A stretch of 64,000 nt of DNA from Acestrorhynchus altus (GCA_034509495.1 CM067506.1:20195392-20259391), one strand, 5' to 3'; shown: positions 1 through 11,852, counted from the stretch's first letter. Made by a program: numbers and translations. Notes: generated by a model not told the origin, from the letters alone.

Positions 1-299
1 ACTCTCAGGCCTGCCAGGAGACAGGATTTATCCTCTTAGCCCACCCTGCTGATTTAGTTTGATTTCCAAAAAAGAGGACAGAATCTACAGTTGGCTTTTG
101 AAATTAAACAACATTACATTAATGTAATCTATTTTAAGCAATCTTAATAGCATGTTTTCAAGTGGCTTATTTGCATATTGCATTGTATGTGAGGTCCCTC
201 ATCACCAAGGAAGACAAAGGTATAGCTCATCTTCAACTCTTAATCATGAAGGAAATAGGCCAGACAAAGACTAATGGTGCTGATAACATTCAGTAATTA

Positions 300-775
300 G
301 TTAATCTTTTTGTGAGCTATTTCATCCTTAATGCTGCTGTCCATTTGAATACAATTAGACAGAAATGGCCAATTAAAATCTATTATAATAATGTGGTGAG
401 TTTTTTTTTTTTTTTTTGTCCACTTGAACTAGCGCCAGGGAAAATGCAGGAAAAGGCCTTGCTCTTTATCAGCAGTAAAATTGCCTGCTGTGCCCTTTAT
501 TTTAAGCAGGCAGCAGCATTTGCAAATCACAGATATTGGTTTAAAAGTTGGACAGGGCATGGCAGTTACAGGGAGCAGTGCATCAAGGTGTACACCGGAG
601 TCAGCATGGCCAGACTGTGTGACTGGCAGCATTATTGTAGTGAACGCTTGCCGTTCTGGTGCCATAAATCATCAGGCCAATAGACTCGCTCTAATTAGGG
701 AAGAATCTCCTCTGTCTGCTCTCAGGAAAAAAAAAACCCTAAACATTTCCTTTGTTTTGCTTCAGGGCTGTTGAA
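300..775. other. candidate conserved noncoding element
   Basis: This block is more balanced in composition than its flanks, has no microsatellite or transposon signature, and carries several homeodomain-type cores (CAATTAG near 352, CCAATTAAAA near 369, CTAATTAG near 690). Overlapping open frames on both strands of 78 to 123 codons have no recognisable domain and no exon boundaries. I infer a possible enhancer-like element; nothing in the sequence proves it. Conservation in other fishes would decide it. Confidence 0.25.
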
Positions 776-1849
776 AAATGAATTTTATTCTGCACAAAGC
801 ATTTTGTTTGAAAGAGACTGACTCCACAGAAAACACCCTAACCTCTGGTGTGTGCAACATGCATGGAAGTGTGTATTCAGTGTTAAGGGTAGTCAACTCA
901 AGTGACAAAACATGTCTTATAAGTACAGAAACTATGGCTTGATACTATGTAATTTGCCATAGAAAAAATTGTGAAACATTCATTTCAGTTTTCTGTTCTA
1001 CATGTCTACATTAATAAACTTGATTAAATTCAACTAAAAATCAAATATGAACTTGGCTAAGAAGGTTATCCACTATGCTTTACCAACGTATGTTTGCCAT
1101 TTATAAAAACTGGAAAATGTTCACAGGTTAAAAAAATACATTAGAATATAGTTCAGAATTGAATGTACAAGGTTTTCAAAAATTAGCTTATTATATTAAA
1201 GACTTTTATATGACTATTATATGACTATTATATATATGAACTGGCCTACCAAAGAACTTCTGCTCTTATGACAATTCATTATTGTAGTGTTATATTGTGC
1301 AATTTTCATTTGTCCCAGTTGTTCAAGAAAATGTATGCTGTGTACAAAATTTGGAATTTTCAGCTGAACTGCAATAGCAGACATACAATTGTTAACTCAT
1401 ATTATGTTTAATATAATACAGCCCCAGTTAACCAAGGTAAACCAATGCATGGTCTGAATCCTGTTTCCAAGGCATTGCATCAATAAAAGTATTGTAAAAT
1501 TGTAACAATTTGAACAGTTTTTTAATTATTACAATTGTTTTATTAGACAATTACAGAATTCCACCACTGTGTTATTACATCAATATGTTTGTTTTTCTGA
1601 CAGAATGTAGATGAGACATGTAATGTTTCAACATCACAATGAAATGCAAATTTCATGTTTCTTGAAGCAACTATATTGAAAAGTTAAGAATTGGTTTGAG
1701 GTGGTTTAGCCTCATTTAGATTAACTGGTTGATAAGTGATGTATTTTTGTGTTCTGAAAGAAATGGGAATCTGATTATTCATGAGTTTGTGACTTTTCTT
1801 TGATTTATTTCTTGGATAGTTGACCTAAAGTAACAGCTGTACAGCAGAG

Positions 1850-2115
1850 CTGTTTCATGAATCTTCTAGTTCCCTTCAATAATTCAGCTCCGCACCAAAA
1901 CACTGATAGTAGGGCAGGCAGTGAGAAGACAAGTGATCTAAATTTGATTGGTCACAAAGTTGCTTGCCATTTGGCAGCCAGAATTCTCAATGCTTGTATA
2001 ATGTTTTATTCATCTGATCACAAAATGAAAGGATACCTGTGGAGTGCCGCATCACAGCTTTCATGTGATCAGAGAAATCAGGTCATGGGCAGAGCAATAA
2101 GAGGCTTTCTGATAT
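1850..2115. other. candidate conserved noncoding element with hairpin
   Basis: A moderately GC block with no repeat signature. It contains a good inverted repeat: TCTGATCACA...TGAAAG at 2013-2031 pairs with 2058-2073 around a 26-base loop, with a three-base bulge on one side. An 86-codon frame from 1857 has no recognisable motif. It could be a regulatory element or a structured RNA; both are inference. Confidence 0.25.
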
Positions 2116-2805
2116 GAGAGTAGGAGCCTGAGGAAATGGGAAAATCGTAGGGGTGTGGAAGATTTTATACGGATGAATGAAAAACTGCAATTGAAGTTAC
2201 AGGTGATCTTAGCTGCACTGGAGGAACATGGCACATGGTCTAGTACAGAACCTTCATGAGATATTAACTGAAATCTATGCTGTTGTTAAAAAAAAATGCA
2301 CTGTGACTGAGTATTTTAAGCTGTTGTAGAAATGTCATTTTGTATAGTATCTGAGCAAAATAACATATCAATGGTAAAGCTCATTTACCTATTATGTCCT
2401 GTTACTTTGAATTTGAATGAAAGTGCAGATTCTTCTTTCACATAAAAGACAAATTGGAAACAATATACATTGCTTTTAACAACTGGTTTACAGCAAAACT
2501 TGATCAACCTGCATTTTATAACAGGTGATGTTTTAATAATGCTGCTGTCCTCTCATTGTGTCCTCTCAGCATGCTATTAGTAAACTGAAGATGTGGTAGC
2601 TGGTTAGCTTTTTGCCTTGTGTTCACCCCGTTCCCTGGGTTTGGGTTCCCCAAGATGTGATGTGTGATTAGCTCCAACTTGGTAGTCAGCTGAGGTAGTG
2701 CAGTTTGTTTCTTGAGAGAACAGACTTTGGACAGATGGTAATATATAGCATCAGTTAGTGTTATGTTTTATCCTTTTTTGTAGTCACTTTCTTGTAGTCT
2801 CTTTT

Positions 2806-3590
2806 TACAGTGGCAGCAAGTAAAGAGAGAACAGTACTGGACTCAGGATGGATCCTGGATGAACACCATTCTTCACTATGGTGTGATGAGAGTGTTCATT
2901 ATTAACATTAACATATTGGTGGCAGTCAGTCAGATATTACATAAACCATTTGAGCGCTGATCATGGTTTTCTACCCAATCAAGCAGAATCAACTGATCTA
3001 TAGTGTCAAATGCAGCACTAAGATCCAGCAGCACTTGATTAACATTGCAATTCCTATCAAGTGAGAGAAGTAGGTCATTTGTGGCTTTTAATAAAGCTGT
3101 TTTGGTGCTATGATTGGGTCTAATTCTAGAATTCTCTATGATTTTTGCTGAGAAGGAAAGGTTGCCTATTGGCCTATAATTAGCAAGCTCATGTGGGTCG
3201 AGGTTTGTCTTTAAATAATTATTTTAATATTCATGGATTTAGGCATGTATCGTAAGTTGAGGAATGAGTTCACTATGGTAAGTAATGTTTCAATAACCTT
3301 TGGTACAACCTGTTTAAATACCCATGTTGGTAACAGATCCAGTACACATGGGGATGACTTTGAGGAGCTGATTAAACTAAGCAGGTCCTTATCATTAACT
3401 AGGTTGAAGTGCTCTAGTGCTGAATTTAACAATATATACAGTTGCTTTAGGGTCTTGACCTTCAATTAGTTGATTTTTTTCTGTTTTATGAATAAAAAAG
3501 CCATGAAATCAGTGCTACAAACATCAGCAGGGATAACAAAGACATTTTCTGTCTCTATATTCCCAGACATCCTGAATCCTAAATCAGTGT
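2806..3590 (-). mobile_element. L2-like LINE fragment, reverse transcriptase (broken)
   Basis: Minus-strand translation, joined across frame breaks, reads as the 5' and central part of a non-LTR reverse transcriptase. The 84-codon frame 3465-3211 carries LISSSKSSPCVLD and LPTWVFKQV, the linker just before the polymerase. Then come HELANYRPIGNLSF (near 3160-3200), RPNHSTKTALLKATNDLLLS (near 3060-3125), motif A as LLDLSAAFDTID (2991-3026, catalytic Asp kept) and HPGSILSPVLFSLY (near 2825-2870). It stops at 2806, before the expected DD-containing motif C. This order and wording are typical of the L2/CR1 group. The copy is truncated at both ends and frame-shifted, so it is inactive. Confidence 0.85.
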
Positions 3591-4784
3591 GAAGTATGTG
3601 ATTTGTGGGGAGGTGTTACCATGCTGCCTGCACAGCATGCGCAGAGTGGGGCTGCTAGTGAGATAGGGCTGTGAGTGGACTTGAATATTCATGGCACTGT
3701 AAAGGCATTCTTTACTCCCAGTGCATGTTAAGTAGACACACGTCACCCTGCCCAGTGCATTTAGAGCTGCACTTGCACATTTTCTAATGCGTGCACAGAC
3801 ATGAGAGTAGGAGAAGGAGTGAATATTATGCATTGACAGACTCTCATGACCTGGAGCATGGAGCATGGAAAACTCATCTGTATAACCAAGAAGAGGTGTT
3901 CTTGCTTTGTGTGTATGTGGTGACTCATTTTGATTTCAGGCCAGTTGGTGCCCTGGTTCAGGTCATATTTGCCAGAGATTGAGGTTTTAGAGTTAGATGA
4001 AATCAAAATGTAATTAATCCTCAGATGTGGGAAAGTGGGAAAAGTATCCATTAATGCCATGCCTGCTGATGTGGTAAACACAAACAACCTTTTTTTTTTT
4101 GGGTTTTTTTATTACTTTTTATTGAAACAAATAGCCCAAGAAATGTGTAACATTTGCATATATTTTGGTTATTTTGTACATATATTATGATTCACAGGAA
4201 GCTCCCATCTACTGGTGGTACTGATTTGTCAAATACACCCAAGCCAGCCTGCCAGGTTCTCAAAGAACAATTGAAAATACAGCTTCGCCGCAGCAAGCAA
4301 CTATGTAGCAATTTACGTTTAAAACAGCCTTACAATCATTGATGCACCACTCACTGAGAGAATAGGAATGCTGTCTTAGCTACTCCAGGTACAGTGTGCT
4401 CCTAACTGTACTATGCAACTTTAGTGAAGGGAGCAGGAGACTGCTAACAATAACTGCACAATGCTGTTTCACGTGTCCTTAATTGGTGGTTCAAAATGCT
4501 TATTACACTTTCCAATTGTAAGGGAAGACCCAGAGGAACACCCAGGACCTTGCCAGAGTGATTATATATATACTGGGTGCTTGAGCATACCCTAGAAGGA
4601 GCTGTTAGGTTAAGATGAATGAAGGAATGAATGACATTGAGAATCCACGAGCAGGAAATACCAATTCCCTTTAATGCTTCTTTAATATTCTACATAAAGC
4701 ACATTATTCACTGGTACATACGTTCAAGTGTTTGTCAGTCACTGAATATAGGTCTTATGTGCTGTTAAAAATACAAGAAACAGA

Positions 4785-5075
4785 AAAGTGAATAGAATTT
4801 ATTTGCCTCATAATTTCAAAGAGGGTAGTAATGACACCAGGGAGGTGAAATGTCTCTTAAGCCTTTATTCAACCCAAACAGAATGTTTCTTTTGGACTCC
4901 AGTGCCTTCAGGATGTTTTCCATTTGAAAATATTACACTGAAATTCATCTTGTTGCCTCATGGGATTTCGTTACTGGCACAGCCCATCGGGCATTCTCTC
5001 AAATACATGGTCATGCTTCCTGATGGACAGCACCATGCTCTCATTGGGTGACAAGACTGTTGCATAATATTTCAT
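4785..5075. other. candidate conserved noncoding element
   Basis: Non-repetitive and of higher complexity than its flanks. An 87-codon plus-strand frame from 4788 has no recognised domain, no splice-site context and no matching upstream or downstream exon, so coding is unlikely. I list it only as a place to look for conservation. Confidence 0.2.
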
Positions 5076-5404
5076 CATAATTCTGCAGAGTTCAGTTTTA
5101 AGCAGACATGTTTTTTTGGAAATTGACTTATTAAAAAAAAAAGTCTTTTTTCACTTAAGCCCTCTTCACTCATTTTCTTACTTTCCAAATAGTTGGACAA
5201 TTTAGCAAGTTGAATATATCACATCACTCTTCTTAGCTTTTGGTTGCATCTGTGTACAGTATCTAATATATATTTGACCTGTAATTTGTGGTGTTCTGGT
5301 ATTTTTGTGTATTTGCTGCATGAATGTTGTACATTTATATACACAGTAGTTTTATGCTACTAGATCACAAAGTTTTCAGACAGTAAAAGAGCAATTGCTG
5401 TGTA

Positions 5405-5790
5405 CTGAATAATGGCTAGGAGTGGAATCATATCCTTAATTAGCCTCTATCCAGTCTTATTTTGGCTCTCCTGTTTGACTGTGCAGGGTGGAGGTAACTG
5501 CTGTCTGGGGTGTTGTCATGGCCTTATTCTCTCTCTGTCTCTCTGTCTCTCTGTCTCTCTGTCTCTGTCTCTCCCTCTCCCTCTCCCTCCTTGCAAAAGG
5601 CAGTGGCAGGATGCCAGGCAGCAAAGGCTCTCGGCCTCCCAGGCCTTGCCAATCTAATTACTGGCACAGGAGAAAGTGGGGTGGGAAATGTGGCACTTCA
5701 GAATGACGGGTGCATGCAGAAGGCCAAAAGGGCAAAATAAATCACAGTTATTGAGTTTCATATAATTCATTGACATCATTAAGACACCCA
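5405..5790. other. candidate regulatory block around a CT repeat
   Basis: A TTAATTAGCC core (near 5435) and a CTAATTACTGGC core (near 5654) flank a (TCTCTCTG)n-type microsatellite. The flanks are GC-richer than the neighbourhood, with a TTGCAAAAGG and CCAGGCAGCAAAGG segment at 5591-5630. The open frames across it are low-complexity translations of the CT repeat and not genes. A regulatory role is inference from composition and homeodomain-type sites. Confidence 0.25.
5529..5590. repeat. CT-rich microsatellite
   Basis: Imperfect CT repeat built from CTCTGTCT units and ending in CCCTCT units. It produces three overlapping false open frames rich in Ser, Leu and Val. Confidence 0.9.
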
Positions 5791-7529
5791 GGGAATATAA
5801 GATGGTGAAGTGAACCTTGATTTAAACCTCATTTTCCTCTTCAGAAAATGCTGGATGCTGTGGATTTGCAAAATGAAATTGCAATATGGCAATAACAAAC
5901 TGATACTTCTGATATGTCAGTAGTTCAGACTCAGTTTGATTCAAGTTAGAGTGAACAGTATCTCAAACTGTATTTCAGATTGGCCTATCTATAATGGCCA
6001 GTCTATAATTTATGATCAGAATTGTTAGCTTAATGAATCCCCCCAGTTACACAGGTCTTAAGAGATTAGCTTCTTAGCAGCACTTGATGATTCATTACCA
6101 TCACTTCCTTTCTGTCAAAATCTGTCCAGAAAATTCAAAGATGCATTGCCTGTATCACTTCCCAGTACTTCTCATTTGATCAAGGCCATATAACAAGGTC
6201 AAAGCACTTGAATAGGGGAACACAGCAGACTTGATGATTCATGCAATGAAATGGTTCATGTTTCCACTTTAACTCAAACTTTCACATTTTATCTGGCAAA
6301 GGGACACTTTACAGTCCAAAAGTTTGTCTCTTTCAATTGGCAAAATCATTTATTTAGGATTCATCAATTCCATGAAGGAGAAAGTCATACACTGGGAGAG
6401 CAAGGATAGCTCCTTCACATGGAAAATGAAAATGAAGTCAGAAAACATCCAGATGGGATAAAATGAAGAATAAAATGATTAAAGGTCAAGGTCCCCTTAT
6501 TAATAATTGTCACCCTCTTGCCAAACAGCACTTTACACCATATTAGTTTATTATTATATGAATGCTCACATCTCACCGTCATATAGTGCAAATAACACCT
6601 CAGCCCCGTGGACCTAAGGAAACCCTGTTTTTCTGATAAGTATTTTGTCATTATTTTTTTTTTGTGTGTAGTACTTTAGTAGTTTCTGTGTAATACTTTT
6701 ACATGTCAAACACTCATATGCTGACCAAGTCAAATTCCCTGTGACTAACATACTTGACAAAGTTGCCCTCTCTCTTCAGCTATAGCAGCATGTTTGGACT
6801 CTACTTCTCAATGCAATAATACAGTTTATCATAGAATATCTAGAAGGGATGACATTTCACAAACTGATTGGAATGGTAGTATGATATTACAATACCGCAC
6901 TTGAATTAAAGCTAGAATATCCCTTTTTTTTCACAAATGTTTGCAAAGGTAGACTGCATGGGTGATTTTATAATGTGGACCAATGTCTGGGGAATGGGAG
7001 CATGGCCATAAGGACCTAGAAAAAAGGAAGCACAAGGACACACACAGCGTGGAGTGACTCAAAAGGCTTTATTTATACATTTAAAACACCAACATGTAAT
7101 AGCAAAATAAAGTCTAAACACCACTGCGAAGGGGCTACTTTGACCCGTGTTTCCTTCCACTCGAGTCCTGTGCTCAGTGACATGCTTCCCATGAGTCTCT
7201 TCCTAGTCTCCTTCAATGTGTCTGGGGAGCTTATTATATGTGCCACATGAGGACCTAGGTGTGCATCAGTGCCGTGTGCAGAATGACAGTATAGTGTCAC
7301 CCCAGCCTTCTGAATTCAGTGATTACTATGTGAGTTCCAAATTCTTTACCCATATAGCCATTTAGCTATTAATCAGACCAGACCAGGAATGCTTTGAGTT
7401 AAATAGTCATGGCCTAATGTGTTAGCACCTTGGATTTTTACCCAAAAAAAACATTTCTCTCAGAAAAATATTGAATTACATATCTTATTTCTATTACATT
7501 ATTTAGTTATTTATATAACAAAAATATAA

Positions 7530-7960
7530 CATACAAAAGTATTCATATCCTTTGCTATGGCACTCACAAATGAGCTCAGGTGCATCTTGTTTCTACTGAT
7601 CACACTTCAGATCACTACCTATGGTAGATTCAGTTGATTGGACAGATCATTTGGAAAGGCATACACCAGTTTATATAAGGTGCCATAGTATACAACAAAC
7701 AACCCAGCACCAGTGGTGAGTAACATTGCCAGGCATTGTAGAGATGGCATCTCTGGAGAAATCTAAAAAAAAAAAGTGTCTGTGCACCACTGCCCACATC
7801 CAATCAGAAAAAACTAGAAAATTTCCACAATGAAGAATGGGAGAAACCTCCCAAAAACAGGTGTTCTATGCATGTAGCACCATACTCAAAAAGACTTGAA
7901 GCTGTAATTGCTGCCAAAGGTGCTTCAACAAAGCAGTGAGCAAAGGCTGTAAATAATTGT
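7530..7960 (+). mobile_element. internally deleted Tc1-like transposon
   Basis: The left part (AAGTATTCATATCCTTTGC, GGACAGATCATTTGGAAAGGC, TATATAAGGTGCCATAGTA) matches the 5' region of the Tc1 element at 18855. The right part (GGGAGAAACCTCCCAAAAAC, GCTGTAATTGCTGCCAAAGG, TGCTTCAACAAAG) matches its 3' coding end. Almost all of the transposase in between is missing, so this is a short non-autonomous deletion derivative of about 430 bases. A run of about 11 A sits near the junction. Confidence 0.8.
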
Positions 7961-7989
7961 CATTTTATATTTTGGTCAGTCATTTTTTA

Positions 7990-8145
7990 CAGGGGGTCAG
8001 GGCACCAGTCTAAAGCATGGTACCACAGACACACTCACACCTAGGGGACATTTTAGGATAGACAATTCATCTACTATGTGCATTTTTGGGAGGTGGGAGG
8101 AAACCAGAGTACCCAGAGGAAACCCACATCCATTGTTTCCATCCA
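7990..8145 (-). mobile_element. SINE fragment (DANA/Mermaid-like), reverse orientation
   Basis: GGGAGGTGGGAGGAAACCAG, AGTACCCAGAGGAAACCCAC and the CACTCACACCTAGGGGACA segment match the reverse complement of the 3' half of the full SINE at 49836-50170. The tRNA-like head is absent. It directly abuts a Tc1 fragment on its right. Confidence 0.65.
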
Positions 8146-8495
8146 TTTCTGGGTGCTTTATGAAGTATTTTTTGGGGTCCTGCTGGAAGACCCATGACCT
8201 AGGACACAAACCCAGCTTTGTGACACTGGGCCCTATATTACAACCCAAAATCCTTTGCTAAACTTCAGCTTTCATTATGCCTTACACACAATCAAGGCAC
8301 CCAGTTCCAGAGGCAACAAAACCACCCCAAAACATATTTGAACCACCACCATATTTGACTGTAGGTTATTTTTTTTCTTTGTTGCCCTCATTCCGTTTTT
8401 GGAAAACAGTAGAATGATGTGTTTTATCAAATAGCTCTATCTAGGTCTAATTTTTCCTAGAAGGATTTTGGTTTACTCACAGATATTTTGGTAAA
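8146..8495 (-). mobile_element. Tc1-like transposon fragment, second family
   Basis: Phrases such as TCCTGCTGGAAGACCCATGA, CATATTTGACTGTAGGTTA and GAAGGATTTTGGTTTACTCA are the antisense of the central transposase of a fish Tc1-like family I recognise from memory. It differs from the 18855 family and seems to be the family whose 5' end lies at 38075. Only about 350 bases remain, with no intact frame. The right edge coincides with the start of an LTR-like block. Confidence 0.65.
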
Positions 8496-8645
8496 TGTCA
8501 GGGTTTGTGAGCTGAACAGATGACAAAAGACTATGGAAGTGGAGGCAAAAGCTGGGGTTGAGGGCTTAAAAACATGAAATGTAAAATAAACGGAACAGGC
8601 TGACAAACATTACACCAAACAGACAGGATCTCACAAGACTGAAGT
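8496..8645 (-). mobile_element. LTR-like block, truncated (family 1)
   Basis: It begins TGTCAGGGTTTGTGAGCTGA, which is the reverse complement of the right end of the 10312-10766 block (GGTCACAACCCTGACA). It continues with AAGCTGGGGTTGAGGGCTTA, matching the region before the poly(A)-signal-like part in the other copies. It is cut off at about 8645 where a LINE 3' end begins. Confidence 0.55.
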
Positions 8646-8893
8646 GGTGCAGGCATCTGATTCAGATGCCTTGTGGACGCCTCCCTTATGATGTGCTCTG
8701 GGCATGTCATAAGACCTAGGACATGGTGGAGATTATATCTCTTGGCTGACCTGGGAACACATTGGAATCCTGCCGGCTGAGCTGGAAAAGTTGGGTGGGA
8801 AGAAGGAGGTCTGGGCCTCTTTGCTTTTGGTTGCTGCCCCCACGACCTTGAACCCAGGTAATCAGCAGATGATAAATGGATGGATACTTGTCA
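8646..8893 (+). mobile_element. LINE 3' end inserted in repeat cluster
   Basis: GCATCTGATTCAGATGCC, GTGGACGCCTCCCTTATGA, TCTCTTGGCTGACCTGGGAA and TTGGTTGCTGCCCCCACGAC follow the order of the 3' end of a common fish LINE as I remember it. It ends in ATAAATGGATGGATAC, a typical GGAT-type simple tail. Only the C-terminal region and tail are present, with frame breaks. The exact clade (RTE- or Rex-like) is not settled. Confidence 0.6.
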
Positions 8894-9002
8894 ACAATAC
8901 ACTTCAGGAAGCACAGTAAACTGTATACCTTTAATAAAACTGTACTAGACATACTGTGACAGTACTCCAACAACTTAAAATCAATTTAACTGTAAGGTCA
9001 TG

Positions 9003-9245
9003 TGTCAGAATCAATTAACTTTACCAAACTAATGAGACAGGAAAGCAGAAGTACAAGCAGGGGTTCAATTAAATATAAACACAAATCAAAAAGACTAGAT
9101 AGACAATCCTAACGTGACAAACTGAAACAGACATGATTACAGACGCCTGGACAAATGAGACACAGATGGGAATGGGTGGAGACAGGACATGTGCTCAGAA
9201 GGAGAGGGTAGATAGATAAAAAGAAAGATGAGACAGGAGATGACA
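9003..9245 (-). mobile_element. LTR-like block (family 1), internally shortened
   Basis: Starts TGTCAGAATC and ends GGAGATGACA, so both ends carry the TGTCA...TGACA inverted termini seen in the family. Inside are GCAGAAGTACAAGCAGGGGT, AATGAGACACAGATGGGAAT and GAGACAGGAGATGACA, which match the reverse complement of the plus-strand copy at 10312. No internal retroviral or gypsy coding region is attached. I infer a solo-LTR-like remnant. Confidence 0.6.
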
Positions 9246-10311
9246 AGGACAAGTATATGTCAATATGTATGCAAGAAGCATTTCTGATATAAATTTTAGG
9301 GACATTAAATTGAGTTTTCCATTTAAAAACATCAGTGTAATCACACCTTTGCCTATCCCACTTAGAAACACCTGCTCTTGCTTATGCACCTGCTCCAAGT
9401 TCCAAATATATGGACTTTTGTTGTTTTTATTTTGCTAGTATTGCAACTATTTAGCACTTTTTAACTCTTATAGTGTAGATTCTTGAGGCTGTGTTTTTAT
9501 GGAATAGAGCCCTGTAGACTTTATCATTGCTTCTGAAACCAAATATTGAAGGTCATTTGGACTGGCGCTGTCCCTAGGTCATCATCACCAGACGTTTATA
9601 ATATACTGTTCTGAGATTCACTTTACCACTTATTAACATTTACCTTAGCTGGGAATTGTCTAGTACTTCGTTTTTTTACAGTATTTTTCCTAATCACTCC
9701 AAAGTATAGAACTCCATATTTTATGGAGTCATATCTTAAAGTTGCAGTTCTCTGAAAAAAAAAAAAATCATTAGACACTCACTGCCATTTCTGCTTCATC
9801 ATCTTATTTGCTCTGTACTGTCTGCCTGCTTAAAGGACATGGCTATACATCATAACGCCTACTTCATTTATAAATCTAGATTGTACTACCAAATTGAGAA
9901 GGTTATGAATCGGGGCCAGTTTTAAATAGTTGCAAAGTCATTGTGCAGTATAAAAAGTTGGCTTTAATTTTAACAGGCTAAATACCAAATCTTTTGCACA
10001 TTTATCATGTGCTTAAATGCTATCATTGGCTGTTCAGACATAGAACAGTGGTTTATTCCAGGACAGCAAAAGTAGCATGTCTTCATTGATTTGTCAGGGG
10101 TCATGACAGTTTCTAATCTGCCTAACAATATGTATTCAGAGATGATGTAGGAATGAAGGCAAGGAAAATAAACATTTTTGTGTCTTTGCTCCACTCTCCA
10201 CTCATCTGACTGACATCTCCTACTTTGTAAGATTTATTTAGGCTACTACAGAAAATTTTGTTTTCTGGAAAAAAAAGATTCTAGTTAATATTGAGACAGC
10301 GATATGGAGTA
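9246..10311. other. noncoding stretch, nothing recognised
   Basis: AT-rich sequence with no gene, no strong repeat and no long palindrome seen. A run of 13 A lies near 9756. Confidence 0.55.
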
Positions 10312-10766
10312 TGTCACATGTCAGTCCAATTCACCTGTCTTCCTCTCTTGTCCTAGTTGTTGTTTCTCCCCATGCGCTCCTAAGCACATTGGTTGTGTTT
10401 GTTTTGGTTCTGTCTCCTCCCTTGCTCCACCCCTTACAAGCTGTCTCTCATTTGTAACCCAGGCCCTTACTATCATGTCCCAGGTGTTGTCAATGTTGTT
10501 TTGTATTTAAAACACTATGTCTCAGCTAGTCTATGTCAGTCCTTTTGTTTCCTTCATGGTTTGTTAGTTGGTTGAGATGCTATTGGTTTGTGTGATTGTA
10601 AGTCTGTTCTCATTCTGTTTCTTTGTTTGTCTAGATTTATTATTAGTGTTCTTTGTGTTAAATTGAGTACCCCAGTTGTTTGTTTTCCTTTCTTTTATTA
10701 AATCCTCAACCCCAGCATTTACCTCTGCTTCCCTAGTCTTTGTCTGTCTAGGTCACAACCCTGACA
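10312..10766 (+). mobile_element. LTR-like block, full length (family 1)
   Basis: Begins TGTCACATGTCAGTCC and ends GGTCACAACCCTGACA. The body is pyrimidine-rich with TCTCATTTGTAACCCAGGC, a TATTTAAAACAC segment that could be a TATA-like element (near 10504) and TTTTATTAAATCCTCAACCC near the 3' part. Size (455 bases), TG...CA ends, and promoter and poly(A)-like pieces in order suggest a solo LTR. No primer-binding site or gag/pol sequence follows. Other copies in the window: 8496, 9003, 26175, 39052, 44989. Confidence 0.6.
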
Positions 10767-11659
10767 GAGTACAAATAGTACTCCTTACAAACTATAAACT
10801 AAAATATGCGATAGGATATATAGGAGATATATACTTACATTCCACTGAATTTTTACTTTATTGACTGAGTTATTACCTACTTATATCACTAAATATGCTT
10901 TATCCATTGTATAGAAGTTAGAAGCCTCCAGTATTATTTGAAAAGACATATGATATGAGATATATGAGAACGTCAGTGCTACTTTTTCTCAACGCTATAC
11001 TTGAAGAAACTCAGTCTCCCATATTGTGCTTTTCTAGGCCACACTAAAAACTGTGTGCAAGTCGAAGCAATCGTTTTAATACATGCTTCTTGATTCAGTT
11101 ACTCACAGTATAATCACTAAAGCCCTTGGCGTCAGTCAAGAGGTAATCATAGAATTTCTCTACTGAATGTTGACACAAAGGGACATTCCATCATTCCAGG
11201 AGAGTGGAGTCTAATTCTGTCATAGAGATCAACAAGAAAAGCACTCCTGCCAGCTAGTTAAAGAACTGTTACTAATGTGTGAAAGAGCTATTGGAATTAT
11301 GAGCAGATAAGAGCCGATATCCAATAGATATTTGTTAAATGGGGATACTGATAAAATACATTTTTTAAAGTGTAAGCATAAGACAGTTGGCTGAATTAGC
11401 ACTACAGATACTTGTGATATTCATTTGTAGTGTTCAAAGTGCAATAAAATAAATCATACATACTTGATCTAAAATTGGAGAGAAATATCAGTTAAATCTA
11501 AATATCTGCCTGGTGCTTGGTTGCATTTTATTTGTTTCAGTGATTCTAATAATATTATGCAACTTGTTATGCCAAGCAATTTTACCATCCTTGTTAAAAT
11601 TTGTACCTTAACACTGTCAGTGAATCATTATCTGCTTTGCTCTGAATAGAGTGGTGGAT
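10767..11659. other. noncoding stretch, nothing recognised
   Basis: No gene or clear mobile element was recognised. Composition is AT-rich throughout. Confidence 0.5.
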
Positions 11660-11815
11660 CCAGAGACTACCTGGAGTTATCCAGTGAGTACCTCCAGGAC
11701 AGGGCACCATACACACTCACACTCCCACCTAGTGGCAATTTAGTATGGCCAGTTCACCTAATACATGTATTTTCATGAGGTGGAAGGAAAACTGCACAGA
11801 AGAGAACACACAAAT
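11660..11815 (-). mobile_element. SINE fragment (DANA/Mermaid-like), reverse orientation
   Basis: GGGCACCATACACACTCAC, GGCAATTTAGTATGGCCAG and TTCACCTAATACATG line up with the reverse complement of the 3' part of the full SINE at 49836-50170. The tRNA-like head is missing and the copy is diverged. Confidence 0.6.
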
Positions 11816-11852
11816 TATTACTTCTACAATTACTTTTTTACCACTATTATTA

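Larger units (their letters stand above)
1..2805. other. noncoding stretch, no gene seen
   Basis: No exon with plausible splice sites or recognisable protein similarity was found on either strand. The small open frames lack known motifs and fit chance. The sequence is AT-rich and mostly single copy in appearance. Two blocks (300-775 and 1850-2115) are less AT-rich and are listed separately as possible conserved noncoding elements. A poly-T run lies near 401-417. Confidence 0.6.
3591..7529. other. noncoding stretch, no gene seen
   Basis: No defensible gene. It contains a poly-T tract near 4091-4107, a CT-rich microsatellite at 5529-5590, and two candidate conserved blocks listed separately. 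A GC-richer segment at 7022-7310 has AATAAA signals when read on the minus strand (near 7067 and 7107). It could be the 3' end of an unidentified retroelement or LTR, but I cannot assign it. Confidence 0.55.

Noticed and set aside
312..774. Three overlapping frames on both strands
   Set aside because: Mutually overlapping, no domains, poly-Phe from a T run; more likely noncoding sequence.
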